A DNA stretch of 64,000 bases from Planctomycetota bacterium (lineage in GTDB: Bacteria; Planctomycetota; Phycisphaerae; UBA1845; Fen-1342), in NCBI GenBank assembly GCA_018814045.1, contig JAHJAR010000277.1, positions 62,001-126,000 of the forward strand, written 5' to 3'. The position numbers and the translations under genes are program-made. This document shows, piece after piece, positions 51,138 through 59,782 of the stretch (position 1 is the stretch's first letter; each line of letters begins with the position of its first letter). The notes beneath the pieces are model-generated. The model saw only the letters and a list, made by a program, of their open reading frames with translations, had not been told where the DNA came from and ran no database searches.

Positions 51138-51989
51138 ATGTTCGGATTGCTGCTGGCCTGCTGTGGTTGTGCGGGAGTGCGGGCGGCGCCGCGGATCGAC
51201 CTCGTGCTGGGCGGGGCACAAATCCCCCTGGAGCTGGTTGAGTCCTGGCTGAACGAGGCCCGGGCCTACCGCTTCGTCGTGGAACAAGCCAAACCGGTGT
51301 TCCTATCCCAGCACGGTTTCGAGAACCTGGCCAAACACGCGTGTGACATCGCCTGCACCGACCGACCGCTGGCAGAAAACGAGTTGGCGCAGTTCGGCGA
51401 CCAGCCGCCGCGCGGTTACCGCGTCGCCTTTTTCGGTTTCGCGCTCTACGTTCATCCATCAAACCCGCTCGACAGCATTTTTGCCAAGCACATCCGCTAC
51501 CTGTTCCGCCGCGAGATCACGGATTGGAAGCAACTGGTGGCTGAACCGGTTGCCGGACTGGAGGGGCCGATTCGTCTGTATGGCCCGCGCAAGGCTTCCC
51601 GGGGCGGAATGATCCTCATGCGCCAGTCCAAGATCTGGTTCGTCGATCCGTCGTGGGAGCCGCTGGAGACCGACCAGGAGATCATCGACGCGGTGGCGGC
51701 CGACCCGCTCGCGCTCGGCTTCGCCAGCATCGGCCATGACGGGCCGGCCCGCTATCTCGGCCTGCGGATGAAGCGGACGGCCGCGCCGGCGTTCCCCTCG
51801 CTGGAGGAGATCGAATCGCAGCGCTACGGGCTGGCCAAGGTGATCTACGTATACTTACCCACAGAGCGCACACCCGAGACCGATGCCGTGCTCGAATACC
51901 TGTTCAGCGCTCGTGGCCGGTCGGAGATCGAAGCGACCGACGCGTGGCCGATCCCTTGGGGGCGCGCCGCGCTCGCGACAGAGCGATGA
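51138..51989 (+). CDS. PstS-like periplasmic binding protein
   Basis: About 283 residues when started at the ATG at 51138; a GTG at 51129 is the other choice. A signal peptide 'LLLACCGCAGVRAAP' may carry a lipobox. 'DIACTDRPLAENELAQFG', 'FALYVHPSNPLDSI', 'YLFRREITDWKQL' and 'RLYGPRKASRGGMILMR' follow the PBP-like_2/PstS pattern of phosphate-binding ABC proteins. No pst permease or ATPase is nearby. Its stop overlaps the start of the enolase-superfamily gene by 4 bases, an unusual pairing for a phosphate-binding protein. Confidence 0.78.
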   Translation: MFGLLLACCGCAGVRAAPRIDLVLGGAQIPLELVESWLNEARAYRFVVEQAKPVFLSQHGFENLAKHACDIACTDRPLAENELAQFGDQPPRGYRVAFFGFALYVHPSNPLDSIFAKHIRYLFRREITDWKQLVAEPVAGLEGPIRLYGPRKASRGGMILMRQSKIWFVDPSWEPLETDQEIIDAVAADPLALGFASIGHDGPARYLGLRMKRTAAPAFPSLEEIESQRYGLAKVIYVYLPTERTPETDAVLEYLFSARGRSEIEATDAWPIPWGRAALATER

Positions 51990-53185
51990 CCCAACCCTTA
52001 CGCCTCCGGCAAATGCAGGTCTTTCCGTTGGCGATCCCGCTGCGCTTGCGGTTCGAGCACGCGGCGGCGGCGCGCGAAACGGCCGATCCGGTCGTGGTGC
52101 GGCTCTCGGCCGGCGCTCCGCACGCCCACCACGTGGGTTACGGCGAGACGCTGGCCCGCCCGTACGTGACCGGGGAATCGGCCGCGTCGGTTCTGGAAGA
52201 CGTCGAAGCCGTATTCGGGCCGTTGCTCGAGCGCTTTTCGCCGCAGACGTTCGCCGACGCACTGGAGTTCATAGAAGATCTGCCAAGTGAGGATGGCGGA
52301 CGCGTGATCACCGCGGCCCGGGCTAGTGTGGAACTGGCTCTGCTCGACCTGGTGGGACGGGTGTTCCGGCGCCGCGTGAGCGATATCACGGGCTGGATGG
52401 GACTGGCGGGTTTCGGGCCGCCGGGTTGTCTGGGGCAGGCGCGCTACTCCGGGATGGTCGTAGGGCGGACGAATCCCAGGCTCAGCGCGCTACTGCGCGT
52501 GCAACGCATGTACGGTCTGCGCGATTTCAAGATCAAGGTGGCCGTCGAGGGCTGGGAGGAGCGGCTGCAATGGGCACAGCGCGTGTTGCGGCGCCCGCTC
52601 GCGCAACAGCGCGTGACGTTGCGGGCGGACGCCAACGGGGCGTGGTCGCTCGCCGATGCGCACGCGGCCCTGCCCCTGCTCGAGCAGGCCGGCGTTTGTG
52701 CGCTCGAACAGCCGCTTTCCGATGCGGCCGACGGAGACTTGTCCTGGCTCGCCGAACAGACCTCCTGCGACCTGATCGCCGATGAGTCGCTACTGACGTT
52801 GGACGACGCCCAGCGCTTGATCGAGACGAATGCCGCGCGGGTGTTCAACGTGCGGATTGCGAAGAACGGTGGTCTCATGCCTGCCCTGCGCATCGCCGCC
52901 CTGGCCCTTGCGGCACAACGTGACGTGCAACTGGGTTGCCTGGTGGGGGAGACGAGCATCCTGAGCGCGGCGGGTGTCGGCTTCCTGGAGGCCTGCCCGA
53001 AGGTGCGGTTTGTGGAAGGGGCGTTTGGGTCCTTCCTGCTGCGCGACGACGTTGGGCGGCGTCAAGTGCGATTCGGTCGTGGCGGCCGCGTGGCGCCCCG
53101 CCCGGGTTTTGGCCTGGGCATCGAAGTCAACGAGGCGGCGTTGCGTCGCCTGACGCCCGCGCGGCCCCGGGTGATACACTTCTGA
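51986..53185 (+). CDS. Enolase-superfamily enzyme (muconate-lactonizing/dipeptide-epimerase subgroup)
   Basis: A 399-residue enzyme. The ATG at 51986 overlaps the previous stop (ATGA), implying translational coupling. The barrel holds the KxK acid/base motif ('FKIKVA'), metal ligands D in 'LRADANGAWS', E in 'CALEQPLSD' and D in 'LIADESLLT', and the opposite lysine in 'FNVRIAKNGGLMPAL'. This set is that of the MLE subgroup, which includes dipeptide epimerases and o-succinylbenzoate synthase. The C-terminal 'GCLVGETSILSAAG' segment does not decide between them. Its substrate is unknown. Confidence 0.85.
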   Translation: MTQPLRLRQMQVFPLAIPLRLRFEHAAAARETADPVVVRLSAGAPHAHHVGYGETLARPYVTGESAASVLEDVEAVFGPLLERFSPQTFADALEFIEDLPSEDGGRVITAARASVELALLDLVGRVFRRRVSDITGWMGLAGFGPPGCLGQARYSGMVVGRTNPRLSALLRVQRMYGLRDFKIKVAVEGWEERLQWAQRVLRRPLAQQRVTLRADANGAWSLADAHAALPLLEQAGVCALEQPLSDAADGDLSWLAEQTSCDLIADESLLTLDDAQRLIETNAARVFNVRIAKNGGLMPALRIAALALAAQRDVQLGCLVGETSILSAAGVGFLEACPKVRFVEGAFGSFLLRDDVGRRQVRFGRGGRVAPRPGFGLGIEVNEAALRRLTPARPRVIHF

Positions 53186-53310
53186 TGCGGTGAGGCGTCG
53201 CCCAGCACGTCCGATGACGCCGGGCACTCAGCGGAGCGACGCGGTTTCAAGGCTCGACCTTTGACACGGGGCTTTTCCGATTGTGGTATGATCGCTGGTG
53301 GCTCGGGCCA

Positions 53311-53351
53311 GTCCCCCACCCCGTCGCTGCGCGAACAGGATGGGGCACCCA
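53311..53351. repeat. CCCCCACCCC...GGATGGGGCACCC palindromic repeat, copy 3
   Basis: Arms GTCCCCCACCCC and GGATGGGGCACCC around a GC-rich centre, between the convergent enolase-family and ilvC genes. A TTGACA at 53261 and TATGAT at 53287 lie just upstream but with a 20-base spacer, longer than usual for a promoter. Confidence 0.5.
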
Positions 53352-53442
53352 CGCTCTGGATGGCTACCAGTCGGACCTCTTTTGTTCTAGAGATCCGAAC
53401 GCCAGACGTACAGATCCTGGATTGTCCCCGGATAAGGGCCAG

Positions 53443-54438
53443 TCAAGTTCCCCACATCAGCTTGCGGAGTCGCGCGCCGATGAGTTCTAGCTTGTGCTGA
53501 CGATCGCGGTCGGTTAGTCCCGTGAACTGCGGGCGTCCGCGCTCGTTCTCTGCTGCCCACTCGCGGGCGAATTGGCCAGAGCGGATTTCCTCGAGCAGTT
53601 GCCGCATGGCCTGCCGCGCTTCCGGGCCGATGACGCGCGGGCCACGGGTCAGGTCGCCGAAGCGGGCCGTGTTCGAGATGCGCTCGCGCATCGCGGTCAG
53701 GCCGCTCTCGTAGATCAGGTCGGCGATGAGCTTGACCTCGTGACAGCACTCGAAGTAGGCCAACTCGGGCGGATAGCCGGCCTCCACGAGCGTCTCGAAA
53801 CCGGCCTTGATGAGCGCGGTCAGCCCGCCGCAGAGGACCGCCTGCTCGCCGAACAGGTCGGTCTCGGTTTCGTCCTGGAAAGTGGTTTCGATGATGCCAG
53901 CCCGAGCGGCGCCGATGCCGGCGGCCCAGGCCAGGGCGGTCTCGCGGGCGTGGCCGCTGGTGTCCTGTGCGACGGCGATCAACGCCGCCACGCCTCGGGC
54001 GGCCACGTATTCGCTGCGTACGGCGCGGCCTTGCGCCTTGGGCGCCACCAGAATGACGTCGGTGTCCGCCGGCGGCACAATCTGCCGGTAGTGGATGTTG
54101 TAGCCGTGCAGAAAGCCCAGGGTCTGGCCGGCGCGCAGGACGGGCCGGATCTCTTCCTGATAAAGTGCGGGAGCCGCCTCATCCGGCAGGGCGAAGATCA
54201 GCACGTCGGCGCGCTGAGCTGCGTCGCGTAGCGTCGTGGGTTGGAAGTTGGCTTCCAAGGCAGCGTCGTAGCGCGGACTGCCGGGCCGTTGCGCGACGAG
54301 CAAGCGGCAGCCGGAGTCGCGCAGATTCATGGCCTGCGCATGACCTTGGGTGCCGAAGCCGAGCACGGCGATCGTTTTTTCCTTCAGCGCGTCGACACGG
54401 GCGGAGGCGGTCGGAATGATCGTGGCGGGATTGGGCAT
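53443..54438 (-). CDS. ilvC: Ketol-acid reductoisomerase
   Basis: A 331-residue class I KARI, the NAD(P)H-dependent second step of valine, leucine and isoleucine synthesis. The Rossmann motif is 'AVLGFGTQGHAQAMNLRDSG'. Active-site Mg ligands lie in 'DLFGEQAVLCGG' (Asp, Glu) and 'AYFECCHEVKLIADLIYESG' (Glu residues), and 'RISNTARFGDLTRGPRV' holds the conserved Ser. The residues after the Gly-rich loop ('VAQRPGSPRYD') should set cofactor choice; the arginine in this loop fits NADPH. rnc lies 39 bases upstream on the same strand. No other ilv gene is in the window. Confidence 0.95.
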   Translation of the reverse strand: MPNPATIIPTASARVDALKEKTIAVLGFGTQGHAQAMNLRDSGCRLLVAQRPGSPRYDAALEANFQPTTLRDAAQRADVLIFALPDEAAPALYQEEIRPVLRAGQTLGFLHGYNIHYRQIVPPADTDVILVAPKAQGRAVRSEYVAARGVAALIAVAQDTSGHARETALAWAAGIGAARAGIIETTFQDETETDLFGEQAVLCGGLTALIKAGFETLVEAGYPPELAYFECCHEVKLIADLIYESGLTAMRERISNTARFGDLTRGPRVIGPEARQAMRQLLEEIRSGQFAREWAAENERGRPQFTGLTDRDRQHKLELIGARLRKLMWGT

Positions 54439-54477
54439 GGCGCAGCTCTCACAAGCAACCGTAGGGCTGCGCGTAGC

Positions 54478-55203
54478 CTAGCGGTCGAGGTACACTTCGT
54501 CACCCGAGTGTGCGTCCACGAGGCCAAGCGAGATGAGGGCCAGACGGGCCGCCTTCTGCTCGGCCTCCTTCTTGCTGGGGCCCCAGGCGCTCGGGAACTG
54601 GCGATTGCCGACAGCGACGGCCACCTCGAAGCACTTGGCGTGATCCGGCCCCTTTTCGTCCAGGAACTCGTAGTAGGGAACGGTGTTCAGGTGCCGCTGA
54701 GCGTGCTGCTGGAGTTGTGATTTGAAGTTGAACTGGTGTTCGGATGCGGACGCAGATTCGATCTCCGCGGCCATATGCCTGAGGATGAACTCGCGCACGG
54801 CCTCCAAACCGCCGTCGAGGAAGATCGCCGCGATGATCGACTCAAGCACGGCCGCCGCGAGCGAGGGCGGCAGATGTTCGCCGGCATCCATGCCCTGCCC
54901 CAAAACGAGCGCTTCGGTGAGCCGGAGCTCGTTGGCCACCGACGCGCAGGTTCGCCGCGAGACAACCGCCGATTTGATCTTTGTAAGCTGTCCCTCCAGC
55001 GCCTCGGGCAGCCGCTCGTAGAGGCTATGGCAGACGACCAGGCCCAGGACGGCGTCGCCCAGGAATTCCAGCCGTTCGTTGCTGTCGGCACGCCGATCGG
55101 CGGAAGAGGCATGAGTCATGGCCTCCCGGAGCAGTCCGATGTTTCGAAAGCGGTACCCGATGCGTTCCTGGCACGCGTCAAGCGGGCAGGTATTATCGGT
55201 CAT
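54478..55203 (-). CDS. rnc: Ribonuclease III
   Basis: A 241-residue double-strand-specific endoribonuclease for rRNA and mRNA processing. The RNase III signature is 'NERLEFLGDAVLGLVV' (catalytic Glu and Asp), with the second metal-site residues in 'LESIIAAIFLDGG'. A C-terminal dsRNA-binding domain runs from about residue 160 ('NFKSQLQQHAQRHLNTVPYY') to the end ('GPSKKEAEQKAARLALISLG'). An 11-bp hairpin in the leader 28 bases upstream of the start could be an RNase III target for autoregulation, as is known for rnc in E. coli. Confidence 0.95.
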   Translation of the reverse strand: MTDNTCPLDACQERIGYRFRNIGLLREAMTHASSADRRADSNERLEFLGDAVLGLVVCHSLYERLPEALEGQLTKIKSAVVSRRTCASVANELRLTEALVLGQGMDAGEHLPPSLAAAVLESIIAAIFLDGGLEAVREFILRHMAAEIESASASEHQFNFKSQLQQHAQRHLNTVPYYEFLDEKGPDHAKCFEVAVAVGNRQFPSAWGPSKKEAEQKAARLALISLGLVDAHSGDEVYLDR

Positions 55204-55230
55204 AAGAGCCGTCCCGCGCGGGGCCGGTGG

Positions 55231-55260
55231 CGCAACGCGCCCTGCGAGGGGCGCGTTGCG
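55231..55260 (-). promoter_or_regulatory. Hairpin in the rnc leader
   Basis: CGCAACGCGCC (55231-55241) and GGCGCGTTGCG (55250-55260) pair perfectly over 11 bp with an 8-base loop, 27 bases upstream of the rnc start. A second weaker stem with CATCGG/CCGATG ends lies at 55291-55323. Confidence 0.5.
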
Positions 55261-55474
55261 TCAGCGGCCGGCTACACGCCGTGTGACAACCATCGGCGCC
55301 GGCCCGCGCCGGCTTCACCGATGCCAACAGTATACTCGATCGCCACTTTTTCGCGACGGGCTTTATGGTCTGCCGCGGTCCGTGGCCGCAAAGTCCGAGA
55401 CCTTGGGCAAGGCCACTTGGCAACCGGGCCCGGTGCTGATAAACTCATGGGCTATTCGCATTCGGAGCAGCACG

Positions 55475-55693
55475 ATGTCGATCGACCGTTCATTGCGTCT
55501 AACGAGTTCGCTCGTCCGCCATCGGAATGTCCTCACCCGGGCGGAACGCGTTGCGCAGCTCAAAGAGCGGCAGGCGTGGAGTGACGACCAGAGCGCCCTC
55601 GGATTGCCGAAGGTGTCCCACCGCAAGGTCAAGGCCGCCAAGAAGAAGTCCAAGGCTGCGGCTGCTGCGGAGGAGGGGGCGACAAAGGAGTAG
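55475..55693 (+). CDS. Small basic protein of PVC-superphylum type
   Basis: A 72-residue Lys/Arg-rich protein beginning 'MSIDRSLRLTSSLVRHRNVL' then 'TRAERVAQLKERQAW', with a 'LGLPKVSHRKVKAAKKK' segment and an Ala/Glu tail. The start and 'LVRHRNVLTRAERV' block match a short conserved family seen in planctomycetes, verrucomicrobia and chlamydiae, thought to be ribosome- or nucleic-acid-associated. Start ATG at 55475 with CGGAGC eight bases upstream. Family recognised from pattern memory; exact function is not established. Confidence 0.75.
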   Translation: MSIDRSLRLTSSLVRHRNVLTRAERVAQLKERQAWSDDQSALGLPKVSHRKVKAAKKKSKAAAAAEEGATKE

Positions 55694-55707
55694 CCTCGCC
55701 CCACCGG

Positions 55708-57435
55708 CTAGCGCTGGCGTACGTGCATTGCCGCGGCCAGGTCCGCCAGGTGCTCGGGTAGCCGACGCTTTTCCGCACACCGCAGATCGTGGGCTGCCTT
55801 GGTGTGGTCCGGCGCGGCCAGTAGGCATTCGCGCAGCAACTCCCGGGCTCGCGCCCAATCGTTTCTTACCAGGGCTATTTCCGCCAGATGAAATGTCGCG
55901 CGCCGAACGTGTATCGAATCGGCGCGATGAGTCGTCAGCAAACCGGCCAGCAGGCGCGCGCCTGACTCCACTTGGCCGCTGCGTTTGAGGGCCACACCGA
56001 TCTGCCAGGCCGCTTCCGGGTCAGCCGTGACAGCGAGCGACTGGGCTCGAATCTCGGCGGCGGCGGCCAGTGCCGCGACGAACAACCCGGTTTGGTGCGG
56101 GTCGGGCTCGCATCCGGGAGATGCCATCCTGATGCCGGGCTGGCTTGCCACGGCCTGGGCCAAGTCTTCCGCATGGCCGTCCACGTATGCTTCGATGTCG
56201 AATGCCTGGAGAGCGTGTCGGCGTGCGGCACGGGCGCGGGCGCGCCAATCGTCCCAGCGGGTAGTCGCCGCGCGCAGGGTTCTTGCGAGGATCTCGGGCT
56301 CTGAGGGCGGGATGAGCGGCCCCCAGCGCCCGTCAGCCAGAATGTCGCGCTGACCGCCGGTGTTGGTGGCAATCACCGGGATCCCCGCCGCCATGGCTTC
56401 CATGAGCACGCGCGGGAGGCCCTCCGGCAGCCGCGAGGCGTGGACGCAGAGATGTGCCCCGGCGTAGCAGTCGATCACGCGTTCCGGCGGCAGCGTTCCG
56501 GTGAGTTCGACGCGCAGGCGCTCCGAGTTGGCCGCCGACGCAATCTCTTTCATTTCAGCGAGATACGTATCGCTGCCACCTCCCACGATGCGCAGGACGA
56601 TGGGCCAGGGGCAGCGCTCGTCCGCCGCCAGACGCACCGCCGCCCGGATCACGTCCGATTGGCCGCGTGAGGCAGTCAGTTGCCCCACGCTGAGGATCAC
56701 GAACGGCGGGGGAGGTGGAGCGGGACACGCGTCGCGGAAGGCGGCCAAATCGATCCCGGCCATCCGCACGTGGGAATCTCGATGATCGAATCCCGCACGG
56801 CGGTAGTAATCGCGCAAAGCCCGCGAGACGAAACAGACGCGGCTGTGGCGCAAGTGCGGGCGCGTCCGGCCCAGGCAGCAGATACTCCGGAGCGTGGTCG
56901 GCACATCGACGACGAGGTCACGCGCCACCTGCGTTAGCTGGCAGAGCGGGTCACGGGCGTAGCCGTCGGCCAGCCAGACATCCTCCAGCGTCAGGTGCAC
57001 CGGCACGCCGCTGTCCAGCAGCGCCTCTACCAGCGATTGTGAGGCGAATTCCATTCCCCAGACATCGACGACGTCCGGTTGGACTCGGGCGAGCGTCTCG
57101 GTCAACGTTCTGCGGTCCTCAGTCTCGCAGCGCAGCAAGCCGGCCACGTCTTCCGGGGGGTACGGCGGGCCATAGGTCAGGTGCAGCGCGCGCGTCACGT
57201 TCGCCGCGGGTTCGGCGACACCCGGGGTCCGGTAGCGCCCGGTGAGCACGTCCACCTGATGGCCACGGCGACGGAGGCCGTCGGCGACCGCCTGGCAGCG
57301 CAACTCGTACCCGCCGAGGTGGTGCGGTGGGAAGAGGTTGGATAGAATCAGGATTCGGATCGGCCTGCTCCATACGGGCCTGAGTCTGCATCGGGTACGG
57401 CGGCGGACAGCGGCTGGTGCCGCGCCGCTCGCCAC
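55708..57435 (-). CDS. Glycosyltransferase family 4 with C-terminal TPR-like helices
   Basis: A 575-residue protein. The N-terminal GT-B half begins 'IRILILSNLFPPHHLGGYEL', the typical family 4 acceptor-side loop; the donor-binding half has 'FVILSVGQLTASRG' and the Glu-containing motif 'EGLPRVLMEAMAAGIPVIAT'. From about residue 430 the sequence turns into helical hairpins ('WQIGVALKRSGQVESGARLL', 'RARELLRECLLAAPDHTKAA') of TPR type. The start at GTG 57435 gives about 25 extra Arg-rich residues before the fold; no better start codon is in frame. Cytoplasmic transferase for an unknown glycan; standalone. Confidence 0.85.
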   Translation of the reverse strand: MASGAAPAAVRRRTRCRLRPVWSRPIRILILSNLFPPHHLGGYELRCQAVADGLRRRGHQVDVLTGRYRTPGVAEPAANVTRALHLTYGPPYPPEDVAGLLRCETEDRRTLTETLARVQPDVVDVWGMEFASQSLVEALLDSGVPVHLTLEDVWLADGYARDPLCQLTQVARDLVVDVPTTLRSICCLGRTRPHLRHSRVCFVSRALRDYYRRAGFDHRDSHVRMAGIDLAAFRDACPAPPPPPFVILSVGQLTASRGQSDVIRAAVRLAADERCPWPIVLRIVGGGSDTYLAEMKEIASAANSERLRVELTGTLPPERVIDCYAGAHLCVHASRLPEGLPRVLMEAMAAGIPVIATNTGGQRDILADGRWGPLIPPSEPEILARTLRAATTRWDDWRARARAARRHALQAFDIEAYVDGHAEDLAQAVASQPGIRMASPGCEPDPHQTGLFVAALAAAAEIRAQSLAVTADPEAAWQIGVALKRSGQVESGARLLAGLLTTHRADSIHVRRATFHLAEIALVRNDWARARELLRECLLAAPDHTKAAHDLRCAEKRRLPEHLADLAAAMHVRQR

Positions 57436-57656
57436 GGTCGTCCTTATCGGCGAGTTCGCGCAGGAAAAATCGGCGAACCCGTCGCGGCGCGGTACGTACG
57501 GCGTATTGGTTCAGCATAACTCGGCCCCGGTCCGGCACGGTCGGCGGAGTAATTGTTAACGCTTACATTCCAAAAGGTTAGGGTTTGTGTCGCCCGCCCG
57601 TTTGGGGGCGGGGGCGCATTACTTGTTCTGTTGCTTATCCTTCGCGACGGTGATAC

Positions 57657-59648
57657 ATGGTCCATGATCACATGTCGGTCCAGTCTGAGACCGGCAGAGC
57701 GACCACCAAACTCATTGCGACGATGCTGGGGGGCGTGCTGGTACTGGTCTCGTTTCTGGCACAGTGGTTTTTTGCCGACACGACTTCGATCGAGGGGCAA
57801 TCGCCGGGCAATTTCTACGCCGATGCTCTGGCCTGCGTAGGCGCGCTGCTCCTGGCCATCCCGCTCTGGTGGCACGCCGCCAAGTGCCTGCTGTCCGGGC
57901 ATATGCACATGGATGAACTGGTAGCGCTGGCGATCATGGCGGCCATGGCGATGCGCGAATACCAGACCGCCGGCGTCGTCGCTTTCTTCCTGCTGATCAG
58001 CAACCTGATCGAGACGCGGACGGCCTTGGGAGCGCGGGCTTCGATCGAGAGCCTGGTCCATCTGGCTCCGACCAAAGCCCGGCGCATTCTGTCTGGTGGA
58101 ACCGAGGAGGAAGTCGAGGCCCATAAGTTGGTCCCCGGCGACCTGGTCCAGGTTCGTCCGGGCGACAACATCCCCGCCGATGGCCGGATCGTTGAGGGCA
58201 GCTCTACGATCAACGAAGCCAACATCACCGGCGAGTCGCTCCCGGCCGAGAAGACCGTGGGCCAGGACGTCTTTGGCGGTACCAACAATGTGACCGGTGC
58301 CCTGCGGATCGAAGTAACCAAGGTCGGGCGCGACACGACGTTGGGACGCGTTCAGGATCTGATTCTGGAAGCCGAACGCACCAAGATTCCGCTGATGCGG
58401 CTGATCGACCAGTATGCGTCCTGGTACACGCCGGTGACGCTGATGTTGGCCGGCGTCGTCTGGTTTTTCACGCGCGATATGACCAAGACAATCTCGCTGC
58501 TGGTCATCGCGTGTCCGTGTGCGCTGATTCTGGCAACGCCGACGGCGATCGTGGCGGCGCTCTCCGCCGCGGCCCGCCTGGGGGTGTACATCAAGGATGT
58601 CAGCAACCTGGAGTGGGCCCGCAGACTCACCGCGGTCGTCTTCGACAAGACCGGCACGCTCACGACGGGCGAGTTGGCGGTGACACGCCTGGCCCCGGCC
58701 CCGGACGTCGATGCGGTGGAGCTGCTGCGTGCCGCGATGTCCGTCGAGCGACTGAGCACGCACCCGGTCGCCCGGGCAATCGTCGCGGTGGCTAACCAGG
58801 CGCGCGTGAGCGTCGATGCGGCGACTGGGTTCGAGGAAGTGGCGGGCAAAGGCGTCACCGGGATGTTGAACGATCAGACGGTGCTGGTGGGGCGGCGGAG
58901 CTGGGTCGAGGAGCGCGGGGCCGACCTGAGCACGCTCGCGGGCGAGACCTACCGTGAGCCGGACGGCATGAGCACGCTCTACGTGGTCAAGAACGACCGC
59001 TGTCTGGGCTGGATCGGGTTGGAGGACCGCACGCGGCCGGAGGCGCGGCAGGCCATGGACGAGCTGCGCAGTCTCGGCGTGCGGCAATTGATCATGGTGA
59101 CTGGTGACCGTTGGTCCGTGGCGCAGCGCGTGGCCGAAGAGATGGGCTGCTCGGACGTACAGGCCGAGGTACTGCCGCAGGACAAGCTGGCGCTGGTCAG
59201 CGCGCTGAAAGCCAAGAACCACACGGTGGCTGTGGTGGGAGACGGCGTGAACGACGCCCCGGCGTTGGCGGCCGGACACCTGGGGATAGCCATGGGGGCG
59301 GCCGGCAGCGACGTGGCGATGAACAGCGCCAGCGTGGCGCTGATGAGCAACGATCTGCGGCGTCTGCCCTTCCTGGTCAGCCTTTCGCGGGCCACAACCA
59401 AGGTAATCTGGCAAAACCTGATCTTCGGCATCTCGTTCATCATTATCGTAGAGATCGCGATCGTCTTCGGAAATGTCCACCCCATGCTGGCGGCCTTACT
59501 GCACCTGCTGTCGTCGGCCATTGTCGTGTTCAATAGCGCGCGCATGGTTCGTTTTGGCGAGCATATCGAGTCGCACAGGCCGCAGCCGCGTGATGCAAAG
59601 GCATCGCCGCTGCCCGGGCGCGTGGCGCTCCAACCGGTGGTGGGGTGA
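57657..59648 (+). CDS. P1B-type heavy-metal-transporting ATPase
   Basis: A 663-residue P-type ATPase with metal-binding 'IACPCALILATP' (CPC at 286-288) in the membrane, actuator 'TGES' at 191-194, phosphorylation site D330 in 'FDKTGTLTTGE', the P1B-specific 'STHPVARAI' and hinge 'GDGVNDAPAL'. CPC enzymes export Zn/Cd/Pb or Cu(I). No N-terminal HMA domain; only a short His/Met-containing head ('MVHDHM') and a 'SGHMHMDEL' loop. The final segments 'FNSARMVRF' carry no further metal motif. The start has no strong ribosome site; ATG at 57672 is possible. Confidence 0.93.
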   Translation: MVHDHMSVQSETGRATTKLIATMLGGVLVLVSFLAQWFFADTTSIEGQSPGNFYADALACVGALLLAIPLWWHAAKCLLSGHMHMDELVALAIMAAMAMREYQTAGVVAFFLLISNLIETRTALGARASIESLVHLAPTKARRILSGGTEEEVEAHKLVPGDLVQVRPGDNIPADGRIVEGSSTINEANITGESLPAEKTVGQDVFGGTNNVTGALRIEVTKVGRDTTLGRVQDLILEAERTKIPLMRLIDQYASWYTPVTLMLAGVVWFFTRDMTKTISLLVIACPCALILATPTAIVAALSAAARLGVYIKDVSNLEWARRLTAVVFDKTGTLTTGELAVTRLAPAPDVDAVELLRAAMSVERLSTHPVARAIVAVANQARVSVDAATGFEEVAGKGVTGMLNDQTVLVGRRSWVEERGADLSTLAGETYREPDGMSTLYVVKNDRCLGWIGLEDRTRPEARQAMDELRSLGVRQLIMVTGDRWSVAQRVAEEMGCSDVQAEVLPQDKLALVSALKAKNHTVAVVGDGVNDAPALAAGHLGIAMGAAGSDVAMNSASVALMSNDLRRLPFLVSLSRATTKVIWQNLIFGISFIIIVEIAIVFGNVHPMLAALLHLLSSAIVVFNSARMVRFGEHIESHRPQPRDAKASPLPGRVALQPVVG

Positions 59649-59782
59649 AATCAGGCAAAATGCAAGCCGGTACAAGGGCCAGAAACAGCGAGTGGCGGGT
59701 GGCAGGCACACGAGTAGGCGTGGCGTTTTCCCCAACTCCGAAGAGGTGGGCAACCCGTCGGCGGGTGCTTGGCGGAGCGGCG

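Noticed and set aside
53261-53292. TTGACA ... TATGAT promoter on the plus strand downstream of the enolase-family gene
   Set aside because: The spacer is 20 bases and no plus-strand gene follows; it would run antisense into ilvC. Not strong enough to list as a feature.
57657-57690. N-terminal heavy-metal-binding (HMA) domain of the ATPase
   Set aside because: No GxCxxC motif is present before the first membrane helix; only a short His/Met segment.
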